Virus record (IMG/VR): IMGVR_UViG_3300047089_000152
Coordinates: 1 to 64,000 of that record
Source of the DNA: a virus
Direction: 5' to 3' (one strand)
Length of the DNA stretch: 64,000 nt
Shown: positions 1 through 6,725 of the stretch, piece by piece
Numbering within the stretch: position 1 is the first letter of the stretch
Layout: each line of letters begins with the position of its first letter
The notes under the pieces: generated by a model
The model's input: the letters and a program-made list of their open reading frames with translations, nothing else
The model's database searches: none
Told to the model about the DNA's origin: nothing
Made by a program: the position numbers and the translations under genes

Positions 1-115
1 GGTGTGGGTGGGTGGGTGGTGACGTGGGTAGGTGGGTGATGTGTGAGTGGGTGTGTGAGGTGAGTGGGTGTAGTGGGTAGGGTGGGCATGGAGTGTGGGG
101 TGGTGTAACGTAAAG
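1..115. repeat. G/T-rich low-complexity tract at the left edge
   Basis: The plus strand is nearly all G and T, with GTGGGTGGGTGG-type runs near 5-20 and repeated GTGGGT units. Several GGG runs lie close together, so a G-quadruplex on the plus strand is possible. No gene is visible. Whether this is a genome end, an origin or simple low-complexity DNA cannot be told, because the window starts here. Confidence 0.7.
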
Positions 116-144
116 TAGTTGTGGATTGGTCTAGACCGGTGGTC

Positions 145-354
145 TGACCTGGCACTATGACGGTACGTGCACAGCTGTGACCTGGCCTTATGTACGTGAC
201 GTGGGTCACACTGCGTCATGTGACTGGTGTGACTGGTGAGGCGATTAGATATAGCATTCGATGCCTCGCTGGCCATGTCACGCTGTGTCACTGTTGATCA
301 TGGGCTGACCTGGCCTTATGACAGTGCGTGACATGGCCTTGACCTGGGCATACG
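145..354 (+). repeat. Short direct repeats TGACCTGGC(C)TTATG
   Basis: Copies of TGACCTGGCnnTATG start at 145, 178 and 306, followed by a GTRCGTG-like stretch; a looser copy (TGACCTGGGCATACG) starts at 340. They lie between the G/T-rich edge and the first promoter at 391. Spacing is irregular, so they look more like protein-binding sites or promoter parts than a minisatellite. No gene is seen in 116-432. Confidence 0.6.
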
Positions 355-390
355 CGCATAACCGCAGGTCAGAGGGGGTGTATACGGCCA

Positions 391-406
391 TGGTACGATA
401 GAGGTA
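391..406 (+). promoter_or_regulatory. Extended -10 promoter TGGTACGATAGAGGTA
   Basis: TG-G-TACGAT (-10 at 394-399) followed by AGAGGTA matches the motif repeated before many genes at 30-46 kb. It stands 34 bases before the first gene and may drive the long plus-strand block. No clear -35 is seen. Confidence 0.55.
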
Positions 407-432
407 GTTCACGTTCCGATCGGAGGTTGGTT

Positions 433-834
433 ATGGATACGCACACAACGCGCGACACGGTTACCGTCACGCTGGTAAACGTCAAGTGCGCATGTGACGA
501 GTGGGTCATGTGCCCCACCCATGAGGCACAGAACGACGCAGTCGTGGCAGGTCAAGACATGTTCACGACCATGATGGGTGAGGCTGGCATCACCCGCATG
601 GCCAGGCACTACCGCACGTACCGTAGCGAGGTTGCTGCGGCCGGTAGCTTGGACGCTCAGTTGGAGCGGTACGAACTGTTTACGGCCATGGTCTCGGAGC
701 GTCCGTGTACCGCTCCGATTGACCCCATGGCTCGTAGGTGGAATCGGACGCGCACCGCGCGTACGGCTCCTGCCGACGCTAGCCTGACCGACAGTCCGGT
801 TGCCGTGACCGACCGCAGTAAGCGCACCTGGTGA
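433..834 (+). CDS. Hypothetical protein, 133 aa
   Basis: ATG 433 is chosen because CGGAGG at 421-426 sits six bases upstream; an in-frame TTG at 427 is too close to that site. The N-terminal third has a CxC...CxxH pattern (VKCACDEWVMCPTH) that could bind metal. The C-terminus is rich in Arg, Thr and Ala and looks disordered. First gene of the plus-strand block, followed by a perfect hairpin. Family not recognised. Confidence 0.7.
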   Translation: MDTHTTRDTVTVTLVNVKCACDEWVMCPTHEAQNDAVVAGQDMFTTMMGEAGITRMARHYRTYRSEVAAAGSLDAQLERYELFTAMVSERPCTAPIDPMARRWNRTRTARTAPADASLTDSPVAVTDRSKRTW

Positions 835-843
835 ATCCCGGTT

Positions 844-874
844 TGACCGGCCACGTCTCGGACGTGGCCGGTCA
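844..874 (+). terminator. Perfect 14-bp hairpin between genes
   Basis: TGACCGGCCACGTC at 844-857 pairs with 861-874 across the loop TCG. No T-tract follows, so it may be an RNA-stability or processing hairpin rather than a classical terminator. Confidence 0.6.
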
Positions 875-923
875 TGCTGGCAGTCATCCGACCGTCAGTT
901 CCCCGATTCCTTTTGGAGGAATC

Positions 924-1334
924 ATGTCAGAGTCCACCGACACCACAACCACGATCGATGCTGAGCAGTTCGCTCAGTTCCAAGCGTTCCAGGCAAAGCA
1001 GGCCGCTGACAAGGCTAAGGCTGAGGCTGCCAAGGTCGCGCGCAAGCGTGCGAACAACCGGCCGCTCGACGCTTCCGGTGAGGAAATGCCCGCTGGACAG
1101 TCCTACGTCAAGATTCAGGCCGACTACCTGGCCGCCGTGCTCGACGTCTACCAGAACGACCCCGACTCGCTGGTCAGGTCACTGACCGACGTCCTGCTCC
1201 CCACCATGCAGCGTGTTGCGCATGCCCCCCGGCTCGCGCAGGCCAGCACCTACGATCAGGAGCGCAAGGTCATTCTGGCCGGCTCTCCTCCGGAGGGTAC
1301 GCTGCCCGTCCCTACCCCGAAGTCCGGCAAGTAG
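924..1334 (+). CDS. Hypothetical Ala/Lys-rich helical protein, 136 aa
   Basis: ATG 924 follows TTTTGGAGGAATC. Residues 1-50 are low-complexity and helical (DAEQFAQFQAFQAKQAADKA), likely a short coiled coil; the middle is more ordered. Its N-terminal pattern D-A-x-Q-F/Y-A-E/Q-F resembles the start of the SprT-like protein at 2895, which suggests a shared helper segment. Abundant short proteins of this kind occur early in actinophage genomes, but the role is unknown. Confidence 0.7.
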   Translation: MSESTDTTTTIDAEQFAQFQAFQAKQAADKAKAEAAKVARKRANNRPLDASGEEMPAGQSYVKIQADYLAAVLDVYQNDPDSLVRSLTDVLLPTMQRVAHAPRLAQASTYDQERKVILAGSPPEGTLPVPTPKSGK

Positions 1335-1342
1335 TCACCCCG

Positions 1343-1379
1343 CTAGGGTGGGGCACCGTGACACGGTGCCCCACCCTAG
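1343..1379 (+). terminator. 16-bp hairpin after the 136-aa gene
   Basis: CTAGGGTGGGGCACCG at 1343-1358 pairs perfectly with 1364-1379 (loop TGACA). No T-tract. The rest of 1335-1500 holds only a TTGACA at 1401-1406 without a convincing -10. Confidence 0.6.
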
Positions 1380-1500
1380 GTCGACCGCGTGTCCCGTGTT
1401 TTGACAGTCACGGTCGGGCATCGGCACCTTACGTCCTATGGTGCGTGTCCGACCGTGGCTGTAGATGCACGTTCATCCAACCCGCATGGAGGTATCCGTT

Positions 1501-1695
1501 ATGTCCACCGACCCGACCGACCTGTCGGAACTGACCGACCTGTCGGAAACTCAGACGGGTCGGTGGCATCGCACTGTGTTCGACATTCTCATCCGTGACG
1601 AGATTGTCGCGCACCAGATTGTCGACTACCTGCCGGATGGCACGGTGGAATCCCGGACTGTCCAGCGCTGCAATCCGTGTCGCTGCTGGCAGTGA
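1501..1695 (+). CDS. Hypothetical protein, 64 aa
   Basis: ATG 1501 with GGAGG eight to ten bases upstream. The N-terminus repeats TDLSEL/TDLSET, from a duplicated CGACCTGTCGGAA in the DNA. The C-terminus ends in RCNPCRCW, with three cysteines in six residues. Stands alone between two hairpins. No family recognised. Confidence 0.65.
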   Translation: MSTDPTDLSELTDLSETQTGRWHRTVFDILIRDEIVAHQIVDYLPDGTVESRTVQRCNPCRCWQ

Positions 1696-1708
1696 CACGT
1701 CCTGACTG

Positions 1709-1744
1709 AATCCCCGCAACCCGCGTGGTTTGCGGGGATTTTCG
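1709..1744 (+). terminator. Intrinsic terminator
   Basis: AATCCCCGCAA (1709-1719) pairs with TTGCGGGGATT (1730-1740), followed by TTTTC. One of the few hairpins in the left block with a T-run. Confidence 0.75.
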
Positions 1745-1782
1745 TCGTCGTCCCCAACCTCACCTGTGGAGGTGAATCCGTA

Positions 1783-1953
1783 ATGTCTGAAAATCCCCTG
1801 CGTGTCCTTGTCGCTGCTGGTGATCAGGATGCGCGTCGGCTCCTGGCCGACGTGCCTCGCATGGATACGCGTACGTGGCCGCGTTGGCTGCGCGAGCGTC
1901 CGATCGGCTGGGAAGGTGCCCAGCAACAGCAAATCGTCCGGTGTGCGTCGTGA
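1783..1953 (+). CDS. Hypothetical protein, 56 aa
   Basis: ATG 1783 follows GTGGAGGTGAATCCGTA. An amphipathic start (ENPLRVLVAAGDQDARRLL) is followed by a Trp/Arg-rich part (RTWPRWLRERPIGWEG). Its stop codon overlaps the GTG of the next gene in a GTGA, showing translational coupling. Unknown function. Confidence 0.6.
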   Translation: MSENPLRVLVAAGDQDARRLLADVPRMDTRTWPRWLRERPIGWEGAQQQQIVRCAS

Positions 1954-2180
1954 ACGCCAAGTCGTGCACCGCTGGTATCAGCGTTTGTGACGGTAGCTGT
2001 AACCGGGAGTGGGTGCAGATCACCCCGTCGGGGTGGTGGGCGACGTGGTTGTCGTGTCAAGACGGTGGCCAGGTCATCAGCGGTTCCGGTGTGACGTACA
2101 CGGGTACTCTGCCTGACGGTCGCACGGTCGCGCGGACATTCGACGGTCGAGAGTGGACCCAGGTTCGGGTGCGTGCGTGA
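1950..2180 (+). CDS. Hypothetical Cys/Trp-containing protein, 76 aa
   Basis: GTG 1950 overlaps the upstream stop (GTGA). The protein has three N-terminal cysteines (KSCTAGISVCDGSC), then WWATWLSCQDGG and a beta-rich C-terminal half of alternating Gly/Thr/Val, suggesting a small beta-sheet domain. The stop overlaps the next ATG (TGATG). Family not recognised. Confidence 0.6.
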   Translation: MNAKSCTAGISVCDGSCNREWVQITPSGWWATWLSCQDGGQVISGSGVTYTGTLPDGRTVARTFDGREWTQVRVRA

Positions 2181-2560
2181 TGCCCGCCCCGACGCTGGCC
2201 GACGCGTACCTGGATTTGCGTGTGTCGCTGGCCGACGCGCGTGACGAGTACAACATGGCTCTCATGCGTGCGAAACGTGCCCAGGACCGGGACGTGCGTA
2301 ATGCTCACCTGCGGTGGTCGACCGCGTGTAAACGGGCGCGTGACGCAGCCCGGAAACGCCGTGCGTGGCGTGCGAAACTGCGCGGGTTCGACGACGCTCA
2401 GCTAGCGCAGCTGTCCGGGACTATCCAGTGGAATCTGGGACCCGGAAATGCTCTGCGCCGCACACCTGAAGATTCTGCGCGTGACACCCAGAACCTGGCG
2501 ATGGTACGCGCGGAGATTACCCGGCGGTGTGAGAACCCAGGATCGGAGGTGATTCTGTGA
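2180..2560 (+). CDS. Hypothetical Arg/Ala-rich helical protein, 126 aa
   Basis: ATG 2180 overlaps the previous stop. Residues about 5-75 form an almost unbroken charged helix (LADARDEYNMALMRAKRAQ, then KRARDAARKRRAW), likely coiled coil and nucleic-acid friendly through its basic charge. The next gene starts on this gene's TGA. Unknown function. Confidence 0.65.
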   Translation: MPAPTLADAYLDLRVSLADARDEYNMALMRAKRAQDRDVRNAHLRWSTACKRARDAARKRRAWRAKLRGFDDAQLAQLSGTIQWNLGPGNALRRTPEDSARDTQNLAMVRAEITRRCENPGSEVIL

Positions 2561-2781
2561 TATCTGCCCTTGTGCATGAGTGTGTCTCAACCCGGGCTGC
2601 GTGTAACCGCGCGGATGTCCGTGAACGTCTGCGGCTCCGTGAACCCAGGTTCGCTGCGCAGCTTGACTACGCGGTGCGCGCATTGACGTGCATCCACCCG
2701 GGTTTGTTCGCGGCTTACCCACCCAACGCGACGGAGCATTGCTGGTATTGCAACCAGGATGTGCCGTACACCGAATTGTGA
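2557..2781 (+). CDS. Small Cys protein, 74 aa
   Basis: GTG 2557 overlaps the upstream TGA and has GGAGGT six bases upstream. The C-terminus carries CWYCNQDVPY, a CxxC pair typical of half a zinc ribbon; other Cys/His residues (HEC, CN, CIHPG) could complete a site. Directly followed by stem-loop A1. Confidence 0.6.
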   Translation: MISALVHECVSTRAACNRADVRERLRLREPRFAAQLDYAVRALTCIHPGLFAAYPPNATEHCWYCNQDVPYTEL

Positions 2782-2782
2782 G

Positions 2783-2868
2783 AACGCTACGGCAAGCGCC
2801 GGGGCATCCCAACCCAGTACGGGGGCGGGGATGCCCCGGGGTGTGCCGCATCGTGGCATAACCCAGGA
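2783..2868 (+). ncRNA. Family A stem-loop, copy A1
   Basis: Starts right after the stop codon with AACGCTacGGCA. A 12-bp stem pairs 2799-2810 with 2828-2839; beyond it GTGTGCCGCATCGTGG lets GGCA pair with TGCC as a short outer stem. Similar flanks recur at 4742, 5023, 5836 and 6160 with different stem sequences. Role unknown: terminator, RNA-processing site or translation control of the next gene. Confidence 0.6.
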
Positions 2869-2894
2869 TCAAGAAAAGTTCGGAGGTGACAATC

Positions 2895-3524
2895 GTGGAA
2901 GTTGATGCTGCACAGTACGCGGAGTTCCTGGCATACCAGTCCGGTGAGGCTGCGCGTGAACAGGAACGTGTAGCCGCCCAGTGGGCGGCGTGGGCCGGGC
3001 AGGTCGGCGGTGAGCCGTGGAAGATAGGCCGGGCGCATGACTTGGCGGTCGCGTTGATGGCCGACCATAGCGTGTCCGCGTGGACCCTGAAATTCGGGAA
3101 TGCGCTAAGGAAAGACGGTTCGGTCCATTACCTGCACAGGCCAGGTAGCCGCATGTGGGACGGGAAGCCCGGGACGCTCACGCTGTCCGGGCCGCTGATG
3201 TCGCTGTGGACCGCAGAGCAGCAGCGTGAAACGATCCTGCATGAGATCGCTCACATCATGTGCCCGGACAACGGCCACGACGCAGTGTGGGGATACCACT
3301 GCGCCCGGCTGGGTATCGAACCGCGTACCTGCTGGGACGAATCCCGGATGGCGTCTGCGCCGCCCGTGAAACAGCGTGTGCGCCCGTGGGTGGGTACGTG
3401 CAAAGGCGGGCACGCGCACAAGCCGCGTGCCCGTAAGCCGACCGCGCGGTATAGCTGCGCTGCGTGCAGCCCGGGCCGGTTCGACCCGGGTGCTCTTGTC
3501 ACGTGGGCGCTGAGGTCGCCGTGA
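2895..3524 (+). CDS. SprT-like zinc metalloprotease
   Basis: GTG 2895 lies eight bases after CGGAGG; an in-frame GTG at 2886 overlaps the Shine-Dalgarno. The 209-aa protein contains LHEIAHIM (HExxH zinc-protease motif, about residues 118-125) and a downstream GHDAVWGYH that supplies the third histidine, as in SprT/Spartan proteins. A C-terminal CAAC pair (about 194-197) fits the family's zinc ribbon. SprT-like proteases cut DNA-crosslinked proteins in cells; the phage substrate is unknown. The first 40 residues are an extra helical segment resembling the start of the protein at 924. Confidence 0.8.
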   Translation: MEVDAAQYAEFLAYQSGEAAREQERVAAQWAAWAGQVGGEPWKIGRAHDLAVALMADHSVSAWTLKFGNALRKDGSVHYLHRPGSRMWDGKPGTLTLSGPLMSLWTAEQQRETILHEIAHIMCPDNGHDAVWGYHCARLGIEPRTCWDESRMASAPPVKQRVRPWVGTCKGGHAHKPRARKPTARYSCAACSPGRFDPGALVTWALRSP

Positions 3525-3682
3525 AATGCGGGAAGCTGTGCTTCGCGACGGCAAGCCAGGCACGCGCGGCGATGCGTAAGGTACCAACCGATGCTAACGG
3601 CAGGTTCCCCACGCACGTGTACAGGTGCGGGCAGTGTAAGGCGTGGCATTACTCCAGCAGCAAACAGCGGAGGCGACAGTGA
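3521..3682 (+). CDS. Mini zinc-ribbon protein, 53 aa
   Basis: GTG 3521 overlaps the SprT stop in a GTGA. MKCGKLCF at the start and YRCGQCKAWHY near the end give two cysteine pairs, the layout of a small zinc ribbon; the tail is basic (SSSKQRRRQ). Probably a DNA- or RNA-binding accessory protein, translationally coupled to its neighbours. Confidence 0.65.
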   Translation: MKCGKLCFATASQARAAMRKVPTDANGRFPTHVYRCGQCKAWHYSSSKQRRRQ

Positions 3683-3900
3683 TGATCCCGATGGAATCCG
3701 ATGGATGGTGGGTACCCGTGAAACCTCGCAGGAACGAGGTAGCGAACCCGTCGTGTGAGTGCGGTCACGCGCAGGACGGGCACTGGCGGCGGGGCGGTTT
3801 CTGCCTGCGGCTGCATGCCCTGTATAAGGGTGCGCCCCTGTGCGGGTGCAGGCAGTTCACCAGGCGTGCCGCACCGGCCGTATCAACCCGGGGAGGTTAG
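3682..3900 (+). CDS. Small Cys/His protein, 72 aa
   Basis: ATG 3682 overlaps the previous stop (TGATG). Contains PSCECGHAQDGHW and later CLRLH and CGCRQF, a CxCGH...H...C...CxC series consistent with a metal site. The same CxCGHxxxxH start occurs in the 50-aa protein at 46131. Function unknown. Confidence 0.6.
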   Translation: MIPMESDGWWVPVKPRRNEVANPSCECGHAQDGHWRRGGFCLRLHALYKGAPLCGCRQFTRRAAPAVSTRGG

Positions 3901-3902
3901 CC

Positions 3903-4346
3903 ATGACAGCGGAGACAGCTCAGCCTGTAGTGCACCTGTCGTTGTTCTGCAAGCTCCAGTTCGTCCACGATCAGGATCGTGGACACCGGCAGTGTTCGGG
4001 TACGTGCGACGGTCACGGTTCCGGGATGCCATGCAGGCGGCGGTGCGCGTGCGTGTGCCACGCGCGCGGACAGAATCCCGAACAGATCACCCGCGAGTCT
4101 TTCCTGTCGCTGGTTCACGGTGAGCTGGAATCGTGGCTTCCGCGTGAACCCCGAACCCGTACGTCGTGGTGGATGTTCGTGCAGGAGATCGCCGCTGCCC
4201 GGTTCAACGCGGCGTACGCGGAGGATTTCCCGAAGGAACGGGACCCGCAGGAAGTAGCCGCTATGCGCGCGGAACGCGGGCGCGGACGTGAAAGCCTGCG
4301 GCCGGGTGACAGGGCCTCAACGAGGCAGGTCCCGCCCAAGGAGTAA
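3903..4346 (+). CDS. Cys-rich N-terminal domain protein, 147 aa
   Basis: ATG 3903 after GGGGAGGTTAGCC. Residues 15-60 hold a dense Cys/His cluster (CSGTCDGHGSGMPCRRRCAC, then VCH), likely binding one or two zinc ions. The second half is helical with conserved-looking WWMFVQEIAAARF and a charged tail. Unknown function; the largest of this run of Cys-rich proteins. Confidence 0.65.
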   Translation: MTAETAQPVVHLSLFCKLQFVHDQDRGHRQCSGTCDGHGSGMPCRRRCACVCHARGQNPEQITRESFLSLVHGELESWLPREPRTRTSWWMFVQEIAAARFNAAYAEDFPKERDPQEVAAMRAERGRGRESLRPGDRASTRQVPPKE

Positions 4347-4480
4347 CCCCCTAGACGCGGGCGGGGATCTGGTGGCTGTGAATAATCCCTGGTACGCGCC
4401 CCCATCGTGTCCGGGGGCGGAGGTTAGCCCCAGTTCCCCGCCCGTCCACGCAGTTTTCACCCCAGGAAAGGTATTTAGTC
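4347..4480 (+). other. Structured intergenic region
   Basis: CGGGCGGGGA at 4358-4367 can pair with TCCCCGCCCG at 4435-4444, enclosing a second 7-bp hairpin (CGCCCCC 4397-4403 with 4413-4419). It precedes the membrane-protein gene, whose AGGAAAGG site follows. A leader structure or terminator is possible; no gene is convincing here. Confidence 0.45.
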
Positions 4481-4918
4481 ATGTCGAAGGACAGGACCAA
4501 GGATGGTCCCAGCAGCGTCGACGACTACCGGTGGCGGGTAACTGTCCGTAACAACGTTACGGGGTTGCTGCGTGAATACCGGGTAGCAGCCACGTTGATC
4601 GCGTTGGCGTTCTGCGTGATGGTCACGGCTGTCGTGGCGTTCCCTGACAGTTTCGCCGGGCCGTTTCTGTTCCTAGCCGGGTACGGCATAGCCGTGTCCG
4701 GTTTTATCAATTTCGCGATACGTGAACTCGGCACGTTACAGAAACGCTGCGGCACAGCTGGGCACCGCCCATCACGCGCACTGATTCGTGGTGATGGGCG
4801 GTGCCCAGGTATGCCACATCGGTGTATCAATCCAGGGGAAGGAACCCCGTGTTTCGTCACCCGCTTATCGGCAGCGCCGACCCTGTCCAGGACGTGCGGT
4901 TCGTCGGTGTGCTCGTAG
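4481..4918 (+). CDS. Two-helix membrane protein with read-through tail
   Basis: ATG 4481 after CAGGAAAGG. Two hydrophobic segments (VAATLIALAFCVMVTAVVAF and AGPFLFLAGYGIAVSGFINF, about residues 35-55 and 60-80) make a small inner-membrane protein. The reading frame does not stop where family A element A2 begins: the position of the TAG seen before copy A3 is CAG here, so 60 more residues are translated through the hairpin and into the next gene. The tail therefore looks acquired by stop loss, not functional design. Confidence 0.65.
   Translation: MSKDRTKDGPSSVDDYRWRVTVRNNVTGLLREYRVAATLIALAFCVMVTAVVAFPDSFAGPFLFLAGYGIAVSGFINFAIRELGTLQKRCGTAGHRPSRALIRGDGRCPGMPHRCINPGEGTPCFVTRLSAAPTLSRTCGSSVCS
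4742..4835 (+). ncRNA. Family A stem-loop, copy A2
   Basis: Flanks AACGCTGCGGCAC and GGTATGCCACATCGGTGTAT enclose a perfect 18-bp stem (4758-4775 with 4791-4808). GGCA and TGCC pair outside it. It lies inside the extended frame of the membrane protein and ends ahead of GGGGAAGGA, the ribosome-binding site of the next gene. Confidence 0.65.
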
Positions 4919-5022
4919 AATCCGCCCTCGTATGCAGATGCGGCGGGGAGCCCACCGTGACTCTACCTGGCCCGGACGGCGACCTGCATGTCTGTAACGA
5001 GTGTGCTACTCGTCTCGTCTAG
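4849..5022 (+). CDS. Mini zinc-finger protein, 57 aa
   Basis: GTG 4849 has GGGGAAGGA six bases upstream. LVCRCGGEP and LHVCNECATRL give CxC...CxxC, a probable zinc ribbon. Overlaps the last 70 bases of the extended upstream frame. Followed immediately by copy A3. Confidence 0.6.
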   Translation: MFRHPLIGSADPVQDVRFVGVLVESALVCRCGGEPTVTLPGPDGDLHVCNECATRLV

Positions 5023-5095
5023 AACGCTGCGGCACGCGGGGCGCAGCCCGAACCCTGCACCGGGTACGGGCTGCGCCCGGTATGCCACATCGTGT
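5023..5095 (+). ncRNA. Family A stem-loop, copy A3
   Basis: Begins on the upstream TAG with AACGCTGCGGCAC; a 12-bp stem pairs 5039-5050 with 5067-5078; GGTATGCCACATCGTGTAT closes it. This copy shows the normal stop position relative to the element. Confidence 0.65.
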
Positions 5096-5129
5096 ATGCC
5101 GAATTCAACACTGCTCATCGGAGGACCCC

Positions 5130-5483
5130 GTGAAAATCAGGAGCCTGCTCATCGCCGGTACGATGCTGGCCGGAACCCCGCTTGGTTTCGCTGCGCTGGC
5201 CAGCCCCGCGGACGCGGCTGTCGTGTCCTGCTCGACTATCCACACGGACAAGACGTCGACCACGTCGACCGGGTCGTGGTCCCACACCGTCACGAACGAG
5301 AACAAGTGCGGCCGGGACTACGACAAGTGGACTGTGCGGATCTCCCACTCCTACACCGGCGCGCACTCCGTCACCCACACGTACAGGGACGAGGACTACC
5401 CGCGGTACAACCAGACCGCGGTCCGGGACTCCTGGTCCAAGACCGGCCGTTACACCCACACCGTGACCGTCACCGTCGGCTGA
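5130..5483 (+). CDS. Secreted protein, 117 aa
   Basis: GTG 5130 with CGGAGG seven bases upstream. Residues 1-30 are a signal peptide: MKIRS, a hydrophobic core, then SPADAA for cleavage. The mature part of about 87 residues has two cysteines (VVSCST and NKCGRDYD) that may form a disulfide, and it is rich in Thr, Ser, His and Tyr with alternating polar/apolar beta pattern. Exported from the host cell after infection; it may act on the envelope or block superinfection, but no family was recognised. Confidence 0.7.
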   Translation: MKIRSLLIAGTMLAGTPLGFAALASPADAAVVSCSTIHTDKTSTTSTGSWSHTVTNENKCGRDYDKWTVRISHSYTGAHSVTHTYRDEDYPRYNQTAVRDSWSKTGRYTHTVTVTVG

Positions 5484-5490
5484 CAGCGTG

Positions 5491-5536
5491 CGGCCCCCGG
5501 ATCACTCAGGAGCGAACCGTGCCGATCCGGGGGCCG
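5491..5536 (+). terminator. 13-bp hairpin
   Basis: CGGCCCCCGGATC (5491-5503) pairs with 5524-5536 over a 20-base loop. No T-run. It does not carry family A flanks. Confidence 0.55.
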
Positions 5537-5565
5537 CCGCATCACCACATCTGAGGAGGTGAAAT

Positions 5566-5835
5566 ATGCTCACCAGGCATTTTTACGCGCGTCGGCTCCG
5601 AGCCCACTTCGACGACGAGGCACACGCCAGGACTTCGATGCTCGCTTCTTACTGCGACTGGTGCGCCGGCAGGCGGCAGGTTCGTGTCGTTGTGGACGGG
5701 CAAATCAGCGGGCAGGCTTGCTACAACCACCTATCCCGGGTGATGTACGAACTCATACAGGCAAATCCAGGTGTCGCAGTGCACCCCGAATTCAAGGAAA
5801 CTAAGCGGCCACCCAGACCAGTCATCGTCAACTAG
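5566..5835 (+). CDS. Hypothetical protein with CxxC, 89 aa
   Basis: ATG 5566 follows GAGGAGGTGAAAT. Contains SYCDWCAGRRQVRVVVDG, a CxxC knuckle leading into beta strands, then a helix with ACYNHLSRVMYELI. The pattern resembles a small zinc ribbon plus helix. Function unknown; followed by copy A4. Confidence 0.65.
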   Translation: MLTRHFYARRLRAHFDDEAHARTSMLASYCDWCAGRRQVRVVVDGQISGQACYNHLSRVMYELIQANPGVAVHPEFKETKRPPRPVIVN

Positions 5836-5925
5836 CACGAACGACAGGCGGGGAGCCGCCCGGGTGAGCCATATCGCCCGGGCGGTTCCCGGTATGCCGG
5901 ATCGGTGTATCAAACCAAGGAAAGG
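5836..5925 (+). ncRNA. Family A stem-loop, copy A4
   Basis: Diverged left flank (CACGAACGACAGGC), a 14-bp stem with one G-U pair (5851-5864 with 5877-5890) and the typical right flank GGTATGCCGGATCGGTGTAT. GGC/GCC outer pairing is kept. Confidence 0.6.
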
Positions 5926-5933
5926 AGCCGGTT

Positions 5934-6161
5934 ATGGCTAGGGCCACAGGTACGAAGCGCACCGAGCCGATGCCCGCGCACAGGCTGCTGGCCGCACTCA
6001 TCAGGGCGATGGAGGCGGGCGTGGACAACCAGGAAATCCTCATGGCCATGAGGTTCGCCGACAGGGCCGAGGGTGTGAAGCAGTCCCCCGTGTGGGGGAT
6101 GGTCACCGACGACATGAACGCAGCCGCCGACAAGATGAACGCGCTGCAAGACCCCACGTAA
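5934..6161 (+). CDS. Hypothetical helical protein, 75 aa
   Basis: ATG 5934 after GGAAAGGAGCCGGTT. Predominantly helical (AHRLLAALIRAMEAGVDNQE, later DDMNAAADKMNALQ), acidic to neutral, no cysteines. No domain recognised. Confidence 0.65.
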   Translation: MARATGTKRTEPMPAHRLLAALIRAMEAGVDNQEILMAMRFADRAEGVKQSPVWGMVTDDMNAAADKMNALQDPT

Positions 6162-6258
6162 CGCTGAACGGCACGCGGCGTGCCACCCGGTCCCACCAGA
6201 ATGTGCAGTGGGCCCCGGGTGGCACGCGGTACGCCGGGTCGGTTGTGCCACAGGTTAA
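6160..6258 (+). ncRNA. Family A stem-loop, copy A5
   Basis: ACGCTGAACGGCAC and a right flank ending TCGGTTGTGCCACAGG enclose a 12-bp stem (6179-6190 with 6215-6226). The next ribosome-binding site (AAGGAAGGAG) follows directly, as in copies A2 and A4. Confidence 0.6.
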
Positions 6259-6272
6259 GGAAGGAGACAGTC

Positions 6273-6413
6273 ATGCCCAGGTTTTCGTACATGGTGGTGT
6301 CCGCTGTCTTGGACGACCATGTATCAGATGAGGAAGCCAGACGGACCGTCCGGGACATTCTTGGCCCGGACTACGTCGTGACCGAAGGGATTGTCGATGA
6401 GCCAGCAGCTTAA
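6273..6413 (+). CDS. Hypothetical protein, 46 aa
   Basis: ATG 6273 follows AAGGAAGGAGACAGTC. Short alpha/beta-like sequence (MPRFSYMVVSAVLDDHVSDE, then helix EARRTVRDILG). The next gene overlaps its last 17 bases. Unknown. Confidence 0.6.
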   Translation: MPRFSYMVVSAVLDDHVSDEEARRTVRDILGPDYVVTEGIVDEPAA

Positions 6414-6570
6414 CCTCCGGTACAACGCCGAGGTTGAACGTACAGGTGAGGACCCTTCCACGCAGAACTACATCACGTACTCGGCGGCAGCGACGCTGCT
6501 CCGGTCCCTGCGTGAAGGTGACGCCGCCGTCTTCAACGCCGTCGCCGGGCCGGGCGCGGACGAGATCTGA
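6397..6570 (+). CDS. Hypothetical protein, 57 aa
   Basis: ATG 6397 lies inside the end of the preceding gene; AAGGGATTGTC provides a weak ribosome site. Sequence has a beta-like start and a helical middle (SAAATLLRSLREGDAAVFN). Stop overlaps the next ATG. Confidence 0.5.
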   Translation: MSQQLNLRYNAEVERTGEDPSTQNYITYSAAATLLRSLREGDAAVFNAVAGPGADEI

Positions 6571-6725
6571 TGCCAAGGTTCGTGGTCCTGGATTGTGAGA
6601 CAGGGCATCGCAGGGCGTGTCATTCTCGCCCGTGGCGGATCTGGAGCATCACGTATTGCGTATGTGACTGCCACGCGTGGTGGTCACGGAAAAGGAGAAG
6701 GAAACATGCCAAGGACGAGAACTGA
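6570..6725 (+). CDS. Small Cys/Trp-rich basic protein, 51 aa
   Basis: ATG 6570 overlaps the upstream TGA. VVLDCETGHRRACHS, then WSITYCVCDCHAWW and a basic tail KRRRKHAK: five cysteines and three histidines, plausible metal binding. Its last 20 bases overlap the next gene. Translation is inferred from coupling only. Confidence 0.45.
   Translation: MPRFVVLDCETGHRRACHSRPWRIWSITYCVCDCHAWWSRKRRRKHAKDEN

Noticed and set aside
1401-1440. Promoter from TTGACA at 1401
   Set aside because: No acceptable -10 lies 16-19 bases downstream.
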